From contig OX328104.1 in NCBI GenBank assembly GCA_946811185.2, positions 51,444,505 to 51,508,504 on the forward strand: DNA of 64,000 nucleotides. The letters run 5' to 3'. Positions 11,079 to 22,600 of this stretch are shown in pieces; position 1 is the stretch's first letter; the number at the start of each line of letters is the position of its first letter. The notes below the pieces were generated by a model, which saw only the letters and a list, made by a program, of their open reading frames with translations, did not search any database and was not told where the DNA came from. The translations under genes were made by a program, and so were the position numbers. The DNA is from Hippopus hippopus (Eukaryota; Mollusca; Bivalvia; Cardiida; Cardiidae).

Positions 11079-11585
11079 TAAGACAAATTATAGTTGGTTT
11101 GCAGACCGTGTAGATAAAAAGCGAATTGCATGGAACATGTATCCTGAACACTTCTTGCTACTATATTGTTAGTGTCCAAAACTTAAATGTTTGCATAATT
11201 CTGAAATGTAGTTTGAAAGGAATTCTTGCAATAACTGAGATGTTATGTGTACTGTTTAAAACAAAACTGTTGGAAGTGAGAGTTACTATGACAAGATTAA
11301 CACCACACAATAGCTGGACAGGTGCAAGTTCAAGATCAGAAACTGGTGTGAAACTATCTGTAGTTATAGAGGCTATCATCTATCTGATTTAAGATAACAG
11401 ATTGATTTTTTGTAACATTTTGGAGATAAAAAAAAATGTAATGTGTATCAGAGGATGTTAACAAGATGGCTGACAGTGATGATATAAGATTTGGAATTGG
11501 AGTTTTTCCCCTTTCCAAGCTTCTACAAGGGAATATAAGGCCTAACTATCACAGGTGAATTTCAAAATACCTTTCTGTGTATACT

Positions 11586-11793
11586 ACTCTTTATCAAATG
11601 ACAAAATTTAGACTTGTCCAAGTTCAAAGCATTTGCAAATGACAAATCTGGCTCATAATGGCCTTGTTTAAAAGGGTAGAATACAGTGTGAGAAAAGGAG
11701 AAAATGCTGGTAACCAGTATTTTCTCCATTTTCCACAATGTTTTCGCAAGCCGTCTTCCTCAGCGATGTAAAATGCAATATTTTGTAGTTAAA
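11586..11793 (+). mobile_element. TTAA-1 MITE, near full length
   Basis: The start is CTCTTTATCAAATGAC; the hairpin reads GCTGGTAACCAG with a mutated right flank. Confidence 0.8.
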
Positions 11794-11831
11794 AGTCATC
11801 TTATTACCACCTGTTGACAACTTTTAGTGTC

Positions 11832-11932
11832 TTAACCCTCTAACAAACAATCCTGACATTTAACGACCTTGAGAAAGATGCCTTTTGAAAACATCGATGG
11901 AAAAGAAGAAAATGCAAAAGGAGGAAATACTC
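11832..11932 (-). mobile_element. TTAA-1 MITE, arm B and half hairpin
   Basis: TTAACCCTCTAACAAACAAT leads into the left hairpin arm and then breaks off at AATGCAAAAGGAGG. Confidence 0.7.
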
Positions 11933-12196
11933 TGCAGTAATGAGTGGTTCCTGATGCTTATTTTACAAGAAGTTTGTAAAATGCACTTACACATGATACC
12001 TTTATTCTTATCATGCTCCCCAAAGGAACTTAAGCAGAGAATACAGCTGTCTTATTAATAGTCTGTTATTGCATCAACGCTTGTGTCCAGTCAATCCTTG
12101 CGTCAGTGATTTTTTTCCCACTTTATTTTGCAGTAATCACAAGGCTAAAATCAAACAAACTCTGTAGGGAAGCTTCCCTACAAAGAGAAGATAACT

Positions 12197-12391
12197 GTCC
12201 ATATTCACCAACGATTCCTTAGAACATTCTTGGTCTTATTTGCCAAGATTTTCCAAATTTGACAGCAACAAAACTTCTGACTGGCTAAAGCAAATGGTTT
12301 AGCCAATCAGAAGTTGTGTTACTTTCAAATTTAGAAAATTCTGGAGAGCAAGACTAAGAATGTTCTTAAGAATGGTTGGTGAATACAGGCC
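12197..12391. mobile_element. 190-bp foldback element (GTATTCACC family)
   Basis: CCATATTCACCAACGATTCC at the left pairs with GAATGGTTGGTGAATACAGG at the right, and the centre reads GCAAATGGTTTAGCCAATC. Confidence 0.85.
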
Positions 12392-12554
12392 TATATCTAC
12401 TAGAGAGAGCAGGACATATCTTTTTTCCGTGAACAAAATATTAATGCAGTTTCCCCTGTAGATGACTATAATCATTGTACAGCAGACATCCATTTTAAAA
12501 CTTTTTGGCCAAAGGAGAAATCAACAATATTTAAACATAATAAATAATCTAACT

Positions 12555-12720
12555 TTTTCAGCACCATTGGAGAAAAAAGGGCTTTTGAGGATGGCATAGG
12601 TCAAGATAAGACTGTATAGAACGTGCAGTCTGACCTTGGATCTATTCTGTTAGCTAATTCGGTCTTAAAAAAAAAATCTCTCGGAATTTTGGTGTACTGT
12701 ATTTTTCAGCCATCAAAAGA
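12555..12720. repeat. TTAA-3-like fragment
   Basis: AAGACTGTATAGAACGTGCAG with CTGACCTTGGATCTA forms a degraded version of the GATCAGACTGCAC palindrome. Confidence 0.45.
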
Positions 12721-13533
12721 GGTTGTGTTAATATAGACAATAGATGGTTGGTGTCTTGGATAGGGAAAGTTGGGCAAGGTGTAGGAATTTTATCTCATGA
12801 GTGAAGATGGGAGGTGAATCAAATAAAATTTGGTGCCCAAGCCTTATAAACTTTCCCAAGGCACCAACCATTTGTTTTATTTGTCCTGTTTCTCTTTTTT
12901 AATCCATATTTGACTATAGTGAATATTTTGCTCAAAATCAGTGCATGTATCAACATCAGTCTTTTTCTCTGAGAGAAAAAATGAAGATTTGTGTATTTGT
13001 TTTCTTGTGCTGGATTTGCAGCTGTGGTAATTGACCTCATGAATGATAGTGACTACATCATATACTCGATGTTTACCCAGGGAAAATGTTGTGGCGAGGA
13101 CAAATGTAATTATGTCTGTTTTTAGTTTTTTAACATGACAGGAAACATAAAGACGGTTTTCACATGTAACTAAGGAAGTTACAGATATTTAACATTCAGC
13201 AATAATTTACTCCACCGATACTTTCATTCACATACTGAGATGCTCATTTAAAAGTGATCCCAGTTGGCAGGCATGAGTTTCACATGATCGACTGATGGAT
13301 AACACAGAAAATATACAGCACCCTTTTATTGGGTGGGAATTATTGCAAGTGAAAGGATAAAAATATTTGGCCCTGAAAATTTAAAGTCCTGTTGATTATC
13401 CATATTTGAGACACATGTTTTCAACTGTACATTTGTTTCAAGGGATGTTGATTTGATGGAAGAAGGAATGAATTAGTTGATGGATTTCGTTAGAAAAATA
13501 GGTTTCTGTCATTTTTCTCCTTGTCTTTTTCAG
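12721..13533. other. Intron end before the first visible LRRC49 exon
   Basis: No coding sequence or repeat family recognised. The last 40 bp hold the pyrimidine tract for the acceptor at 13533. Confidence 0.5.
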
Positions 13534-13681
13534 TTTTGAGGACATATCATGTCTGGGCGACTCAACCAGTCTGTCGGAGATCTCCCTGGATGGGAATCCA
13601 CTCACGCAGGAACAGTATTACAAACAGATTGTGTTGCGCCATATGCAGCAGTTGAAACAGTTGGACATGAAACGCATCACG
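13534..13681 (+). CDS. LRRC49: LRRC49 exon (end of LRR region)
   Basis: The acceptor is a pyrimidine tract ending in CAG at 13533 and the donor is GTTAGT at 13682. The first base completes a split codon, then 49 codons follow. The peptide starts FEDISCLGDSTSLSEISLDG and holds the last leucine-rich-repeat pattern (SLSEISLDGNPL) and its C-terminal cap (LKQLDMKRIT). The exon ends in phase 0. Confidence 0.92.
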
Positions 13682-16600
13682 GTTAGTATGCCAATGGATA
13701 AATAATCTGTAATTATCATGCTATTTTTATACGCCCGTCGAAGACGGGACGTATTATGGGATCACCCATTGCATCCAGGCGGGCGGGTGACGTCCAGTTC
13801 TTTGTCCGGAGCATAACTATGTCATCTCCAGTCCAATTGACTTGAAACCTGGCATTTGTGTTTGTTGCAATAATACGGAGTGCAGCGCGAAAGAACCATA
13901 ACTCTACCTTGTGCTGTCTTTGATCGTCTTTTTTACAGCATTTTCTGCTTGTCCGGAATATAAATTTGTCATCTCTATATCTGAACATCTTCAAATTTGG
14001 TATGCATGATTGTTGAAAAATTACAGAGTGCAGTGCACAAGAACCATAACTCTTCCTAGCATGAATTTTGAGTTATTCCCCCTTTGATCTTCATTTTTAT
14101 AGCATTTCTTGCTTGCCCGGAGCATAACTTTGTCATCTTAAGTAGGAATTACTTGAAATATGGTATGCATATTTGTTGCAATATTTGAAAGTGCAGTGTG
14201 CAGAAATTGTAACTCTACCTCTTGCTGTCTTTGAGTTATTTCCCTTTGATCGTCATTTTTACAGCAATTAGTGCTTGCCCGGAATATAACTTTGTCATCT
14301 CAAGTCGGAACAACTTCAAACTTGGTATGCATGTTTGTTGCAATATTACGGAGTACAGTGCGGAAGAACAATAACTTTACCGAGCGTGGATTTTGAGTAA
14401 TTCCACTTTGATCTTCATTTTTACAGTATTTCATGCTTGTCCGGAATGGAACTTTGTCACCTCAAGTCAAATTGACTTGAGACTTGGTAACCATGTTTGT
14501 TGCAGTTACGAAAAGTGCAGTGCTCTGGAGCCGTAACCTTACCTAATGCCCTTTTGGAATTATTCCCTATTCATTTTTTTTTTTACAGCTTTTCATGCTT
14601 CTCTACAATATAACTTTGTCTTTTCATGTTGGAATGAATGGAACTTTATATGCATGTTTTCTTAACATTAGAGGAGACATTCATGCCTATTTCAATCACT
14701 TACATGATTTCTGCTGGACTACTATTTTCCTCTACCTGCCCTTTACGACTATTATCCCCCCTCGACAACTGGCGGTGGGACGGGCGTATCTTGCGACAAT
14801 TTGCCGCTTTTGTTAGACTTATTAATCCTTTACCAGACGATAATTTCAATTTGGCTCAAATGACGCAAGTTTTCTTTGATAGGGTAGGAAACGTGGGAAA
14901 AGGAGAAAACATGGATAAGCAGCATTTTCTCCTTTCCAAATTTTTTTTCCTTCCCTTTCAAAGTCTGATTTTTAAATTTGACCCACAATGAAGTTGTCCT
15001 GTATAAATATTTTGACTCTGGACAAGTCAAGAATTTTGTTGTCTGGCAAAAGTTAAAAACTGTTACATTTGACCCAACAGACACACATTGAAAGCAAACG
15101 AAAATGCTTATTATCAAAAGTATTGAAAACATTTTTTGAGACGGGGCAGTTGCATGTGACAAGCTAAAATACTGGGTCTTCAAAGGTTTGTATGAGCCAG
15201 TACTGGCATTATGCCATTATATCAACTCTACATCAATTTAACTCTTTACCAAACGACAAAATTTTGGACTTTACCAAATTGAAAGGATTTGCAGACAACA
15301 AATTAAATGTAGCTCAAATGATGAAATCTGTCTTTGATAGGGTAGAAAACAGTGTGGGAAAAGGAGAAAATGCTGGTTACCAGCATTTTCTCCTTTTGCC
15401 ACAATGTTTTCAAAAGCCTTCTTTTTAAGGATTTTTAAAACTTGGGATTGTGCGGTAAAGGGTTAATAGAGGCTACAAATTGTTTTGAATTACCCATTAA
15501 TGTTAGTCATTCATCTATGAATTAATCTCCAGTAACATTTAACCCTTTCCGAAAAGACAAATTTTAGACTCTTCCAATTTCAAAACATCATCAGAGGACA
15601 AATTTAAAATTGGTATAAATGAGCATAAGTTCTCTGATAGGGTGGAAAGCATATTGAGAAAAAAGAAAACTGCTTCTTTCCAGCATTATTTTCCTTTTCC
15701 TGTGATATTTTCAAAAGCTTCTCGGTAAAGGTTTAATTCCATCCAGTTCTGCTTTTTTGGCCCCATGATATTTTAGCCATGCTCTGTGAAAAGGGGGTTT
15801 AATGCATTTGCAAACAGTATCCACCTGGATCAGCCTGGGCAGACTGCGCAGGCTTACGTGTTTGAGGTATTTTGCTATTTTTCAATTTTCTTCATGTAGA
15901 AGGATAGACAATTCTACCTCATGATTTAGTCGCTTATTGGACAAAATGGATATTATTCATCCATAATTATATGATGATTTGCTTGGTATATTGTATCATG
16001 GAGATGCATTAATTCCTTTTTTGCCAGAGCATGGCTTATTTTCTTTATTTCCACATTCCAAGTCAGTATGAATATACAGTTTCCCTTGCCAAGACAAAAT
16101 GAAAGGTGCTTTTGTAGACAATCCTTTACCACACAATTCACTGTTTTGACATCCCTGAGAAAGAAGGCTTTTGAAAGCATTCGGAAGAGGAGAAAATGCT
16201 GGTAACCAACATTTTCCCTTTTTCTTGATGTGTATTCTCAACTTTCAAAAAACAGATCCCATCATTTTGAGTTGAATTTGATTTGCTGTCTGGAATTTAT
16301 AATGCTCTTGATACATGGAAAAGTTCAAAAAGGTAAAAAATTGTTCATATTACGATCATAATGGGTTTGTCTTTTAAAGGGCTCAACAATTTGTATAAAA
16401 AGTAGAAAATGCTGTTTACCAGCATTTTCTTAATTTTCGTCTGGTCCAAATTGAAAGCATTAGCAGACAACAATTTCAATGTGACTGAAAAAATGAAAAT
16501 TGTTATTGAAAGGGTAGAAAATATTGTGGGAAAAGGAGAAATTGCTGGTTACCAGCATTTTGTCCTTTTCCCACAATGTTTTCAAAAGGCTTCTTTCACA

Positions 16601-19600
16601 GGGTCGTTAAAAGTTGGGATTGTGTGGTAAAGAGTTAAAAGCAAGATCCCGCTTCAAAGCGGACAGTTTGATTTCAGACTTCCACTTGATCTTGGCCTTG
16701 ACAGTAGTAAGATAAAGTCATTTATTTCATGCTTTCAGGTAGTTTATCGAGAAATAACAGTGAAATGTTTTTTGATATTTCATGGTCACGACTAGTGAAA
16801 AATAACAGTTTTTATTTTCTAACTCTTCAACTGAAGGTGGAAACAGTAGTTCCCACGCACTAGTTACCTAGGTAAACAGCCCGTGCCATTTAACAAGAGG
16901 GCAATATGATGTAATTTACACAACATTTCTTGTGCTTTACGTAATATATGATGCATTGCTATGTGGAGGGGCTACGCTACGGGGAATTACTGAAAACAAA
17001 GTTCTGTGCTGGATTTTAAAGAAAATCCCAGCAAAAAAGAAGGTAGAAGCATGAAATAAATAGAATATTTGTTATTTTTTTAGTGAAAAATCAAACTTTA
17101 TTTCATCTTGTGAACATCATCGGTAATATTTTCTCTGATGGCGACCCCACTCGTGAAAATATAACCAATGACATTCACTTGATGAAGTAAATTTAGATCT
17201 TTCACCGAAATAAATAAATATCCTCTATATAGCTAAGGGTCGAACTGTTTAGTGTAATCGATATTTTAACCTGAAGTATATCTTAAATTTTTGCAAATTA
17301 ACCTTTATAATTACTGGATAAATGTGTTTGTTGTATGTGAAAGACAAAGGGAATATTTAAATAGCTTTAAAAATACTTAATATAAATAATTGTATGTTTT
17401 TCCTGAAAACCTATGCTGTGATTACTCATGTGAATTGTCCTTTAAAAGTGAGAAAATGATATTGATGGGTTGTATTTTGTGTGTATCTGATTGGATACAG
17501 TGTGCTTTTCCTACAGTGATTTGTCTTAGTTGTCAAGTTTTCAAAGTGTCAGTGTCCGTATTCACCAACCTTTCTTGAGTCTTGGTCTAATTCTAGATTT
17601 AGGAAGTAATACATCTGATTGACTGAACCATTTGGTTTAGTCTAAGCCATTTGGTTTAGTCAATCAGAAGTTGTGTTACTTTCAAATTTAGAAAATTCTT
17701 GAAAATGAGACTACTGTTCTCAAGAATATTCTTAAGAACTGTTAGTGAATAGGGGCTTGGAAGAATGGAAGAAGCCTTTTAGTAACAAAATATAACAAGT
17801 TAATCAGTCTTTCAATACCTAGAGCTTTTTCGTTGCTTGCAACATGCGACGTTAGGACTGTTGTCATAAATGTTTTCTAGATCATCTGCAGACAAAAAGA
17901 CAATACTTCAACTCTCATTGTAGATCTACATTGACCAACATTTTGTTACTTATTTTGGCTATGATAACATCAAATTGAAACAAGCGGATCTTTTTTCCTA
18001 GCTGACAATATCTGTATCATTCACTTAGCAGTCTAAGGTATGATAATTGCCCTAATTGTGCTTTGTTGTACAAGACACAGAGAATAAAACATGCATCACT
18101 TTGGTATAATAATGTTTAACAAAATTTCATGATATAAGTACAAGTTACTCTACAGTGCAAAAATACATTACACGTTGTTATGTTATTAAGCCTTTACCAG
18201 ACAGCAAAACTTCAGACCTTTCCAAATTGAAAGCATTTCCACATGAAAACTTAATGTTGCGGTAATGGTGAGATTTGACCTTTAAAGGATAGAAAACATT
18301 GTTGGAAAGGGAGAAAATGATGGTTACCACCATTTTCTCCTTTATTCAAAAAGTTTTCAAAAGCTCTTTACTTAGGGTCTTTTAAATTTTGGATTGCTTA
18401 TTAAAGGGTTAACTCTTTACCACACAGTCCCGACTTTTAATAACGGTGAGAAGGAAACCTTTTGAAAACATCGTAGGAAAAGGAGAAAATGCTGGTAACC
18501 AGCATTTTCTCCTTCTCCCACAATGTTTTCTAGCCTTCCCAAAACAGATTTCAATTTTTCAGTCATAGTTATTGTGTCGTCTGCAAATACTTTGAATTTA
18601 GACTAGTCTATAATTTTGTTATTTGGTAAAGAGTTAAAATATTTTATAAACTGTAATTATCAAAACAAAATGTACCTAGGCAATTCTCCCGTTTTAAGAA
18701 ACAAAAATGTTACTGAACAATGGTTATCCACAAGAAATGTTACTGAACAATGGTTATCCACAAGTAATGTTACTGGACACATGTGACATGAACAAAATGT
18801 TACAAAGCTATAGTCATGTGGATAAACTGGTACTGAGCAATGGCTAACTCATACTGGAACTGTGTTTTGCACTATCAGGAGGAGGAACGAAGGATTGCCT
18901 TGGTCATGGCACGAAAAGAGGAAGAAAAGAAAAAAGAGATGAACAAGATGTCTGTGATGAAGGTAAGTCCTAGACATACAGTCTTACTTGAGTTAACCCT
19001 TTACTGTACAATCCCAATTGTTACCAACACTGAAGAAGAGGGCCTTTGAAAACATTGTGGGAAAAGGGAAAAATGCTGTTGATCAGCATTTTTTCCTTTT
19101 TCCCCAATTTTTTCTATCTTACCAAAGACAGAAATCGTCATATGAGCTACAATCATTTTGTCTGCAAATGCTTTTTATTTGGTCTAGTCCAAAGTTTTGT
19201 CATTTGGTAAAGAGTTGACAGTAACTTGTAACTAGCAGGTACTTTTAACCTGCATAAACTCGCCACCAGAGGACAAAGTTTTAGACTAGTCCAAACTCAA
19301 AGCATTTGCAGATGACAAAATAAATATTACTCGAAAATTGACTTGTTTTTAGAAGGCTAGAAAACATGGAAAAAGAATAGCATTTTCTTCTTTACCCACA
19401 GTATAGTTTCAAAGGCCTTCTTCCTCAGGATCATCAAAATTGGAGATGGTTTGGTTTAAGGTTAACTCTTTGATATAGGGCTTGTCCAAGTTGAAAGCAC
19501 TTGCAAACTACCAATTAACTCTTTACCAAACGACAAAATTTTAGACTGGTCCAAATTCAAAGCATTTGCAGACGACAAAATGAACGTAACTCAAAAATTG

Positions 19601-22600
19601 AAATTAGTTTCCAGCAGGGTAGAAAACGTTGTGGGAAAAAGAGAAAATGCTGGTTACCAGCATTTTCTCCTTTTCCCACAATGTTTTCAAAAGGCTTCTA
19701 TCTCAGGGTCGTAAAAACCAGGGATTGTTTGGTAAAGGGTTAAATGTGGTTTGAATACTTGGATATATAATTGAAAGGGTAGAAAAGATTATGGAAAAAG
19801 GACAAAATGCTTGTTACCCCATGTTCTTTTTCCCAAAATGTTTTCAAAAGCCATCTTCCTCGGGGTCATTAAAACTTTGGCTAAGTGGTGTAGTGTTAAG
19901 AAGCTAGTTTTCAATTTTAGCTTTGGGCTGAAGTGAAGGTCAAGGTCACATTCACAAGAAACACAGAAAAATATCAAATTATTTTAACATTTATTTGGCT
20001 AGATTGCAGAAATGTCATTGTTGATTTTCAGACTGCATTTTTCAAGGGATTTGAAAAAAGCAGACAAGACTTCAGTGTAGCATTGTAGAGTTACATTGGC
20101 AATTTATGTTGTTGAACAAAGTTGACCCTTTGAAGTAACAATTAAATTCTTTGATACATATTATAATTTTAATGCCTTGATATATTTTTCCAAAGGTTTA
20201 TATGCAGCCCTTTGTAGGCAAAGGCTTAGGACAAAAGGTATCCCGCTCATACTGCTCCTGCTCTTGCATTATTTTGTTGACATTATGTGACATAACCAAT
20301 CCCATATATAGACATATTTTTACGTACTTGAAACATAGGAGTCTGAAAATACTGTGACAGTTTGGAAATTGTTCAATGGAAAAGTTTCCGGATTTTCTTA
20401 CTTCAGGGTTGATAAAACGGTTGATGGTGTGGTAAAGGGTTACACCCCACTTTCACAGAGCATGACTCAAATATAAGTAATAAACATGAATTGGACTTCA
20501 TTACCCAAGAAAAGAATATGGAGTATTTGTTTGTAACTGATACTTATTCTTTCTGTGTCTGATTGTTTTCATAAATGTTCCAATACAAGACAAAAAGTCA
20601 TCTGCACATTGTAATGAGGTATATGAGTGATCCTTTGTATTATCATATTGATCTTGAGATTTAATTTATAAATTGTAGTCCTACAACTTTCCATAAAGGA
20701 TACACTGACCTTGTATAGAATAGTAATTTTCTCTCTGTTCTTAAATTTGAGTGTTTTTAACACAAGTTATGTTGTTGACCTCAGATTTTCAGTTTGAATT
20801 TCATATGAGGCAGACCCATGTCTCCAAATTATTTTATTTTATTGTTATAATCACCAAAAATAACCCAATTTGTTCTACTTTTTACCATTATGTAATAGAA
20901 TTTTATTTCCGTTTGACCTCTGTCCATGACTTCTGTACCCTTACATAGGACAGCTTTTCTAAACATTGTGTGAAGAGGAGCAATTTATTATCAAAATCAG
21001 TTGCTGTTCTTCCCAGCATGTCTTCCTCATGGAAAAAAATGCTTTATTTCCCTTTTCTTCAAAAGCCTTTCATGTGCACTCATTTGTTGTCATGTGAAAA
21101 GAACCTTTGAACTGGTGGGTGTACTCACTGCAGTGAGTTTGATCACTTGGTCTATACCTTCTCTGCAGTTGACTTTCAGTGAAGAACATGGACTATTCAC
21201 ACATTATATAAAACCCTGTAGTAGCCCAAACCTATGTTTTTTTTTTTCTTGAAATTTGAAAAAAAAAGCTTTACAGCTTCCAAAGTTTTGCTCAGCTTAT
21301 CACAGGATTCATCTCCAAAACCACCTGTTGTGACTGGTGTTCTACCCTTAAAGCACTGTCGGCCATTTAACGGGTTGAGTGCAGATTTTTGTGTTTTCAT
21401 CGAGATATAAAATGCAATTGCCATATTATATGGCAAATAACGCCCAAAAGGCATTATGTCAAGCCATGTAATAAGGCAAATGCATTTTATATCTCGATGA
21501 AAACACAAAAATCTGCACTAAACCCATATAATTGCACTCGGTGTTCACTTGAATCAATTTTTCGAAAATGCTAGAGAGAAAAAATCACGGACAATAACGA
21601 CAGTATACAAGAGTTAATTTCTTTGGCGGATACTTGGTGGCACGGGCATGAATACACAATCTATTTTTAGCTTTGCAACATATTTTTCAGTCAAAGACGG
21701 CCATTTTGCTTACTTTGAAATCAATACTTTCGATGATTTATCAAACAAAATAGAAATTTCTGATACTGTCTATGAAAAATCCAATCAACTATCTAAACTC
21801 GAGGCTGAGCAGACGATATGTTTATTCGAGTGACCTTTTTATAGATATTTTGTAAAGAATAGGTGTACATACCGTCGGCATATCTGTTCTCGATGCGTAT
21901 CTACCTGTAGCCGATATAAGACTATCCAAGTTTTCTTGCAAGCTATGAGTCGAATGACGCCAGCGTTTTGTGAACCACTTATTAGAATGTAAAAAACGGT
22001 GTTACAGCTGTTAATTCTTCAATTTATTTTTTTGGTTTCCCAGTTCTAGGCTTGTTTTAAATATCATCCCTATCACGCCAACATTTTAAAATTCTTGACA
22101 CACTGCATTCACTTCTTCCAATACTTTCTCCAACACTCCTAGCTTTAACTGCACTTTCTATCAAATCCATCATGAGTTTTTCTTCTGATAAATGGTCATC
22201 TGTTAACCATCCTTTTTTTAAAACTCAATCCTCGCGATAAACAAGAACAACTCTGTTATGAAACAAGAAATCAACTTCATCTAAGCAAGAGTAAATTTTC
22301 TGTTTACACAGTGCACTGAATTCAACTAAGTGACCCTGGCTTCAAAGAAATCGACCGATGACGTATTGAATGATGTAACTGATGATGTCGACCATTCAGT
22401 ACTTGATTCACTTTTAGAACGGTGTATTTTTATACGCCTGTCGAAGACGGGACGTATTATGGGATCACCCAAGGCGTACGGGCTGCGTCCAGTTCTTTAT
22501 CCGGAGCATAACTTTGTCATCTCCAGTCTGATTGACTTGAAACTTGGCATTTGTGTTTGTTGCAATAATACGAAATGCAGCGCGAAAGAACCATAACTCT

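Noticed and set aside
1..13533. Upstream LRRC49 leucine-rich-repeat exons
   Set aside because: The N-terminal LRRs must lie somewhere upstream, but I found no stretch with LxxLxLxxN-type coding and phase-compatible splice sites; short exons could still have escaped reading by eye.
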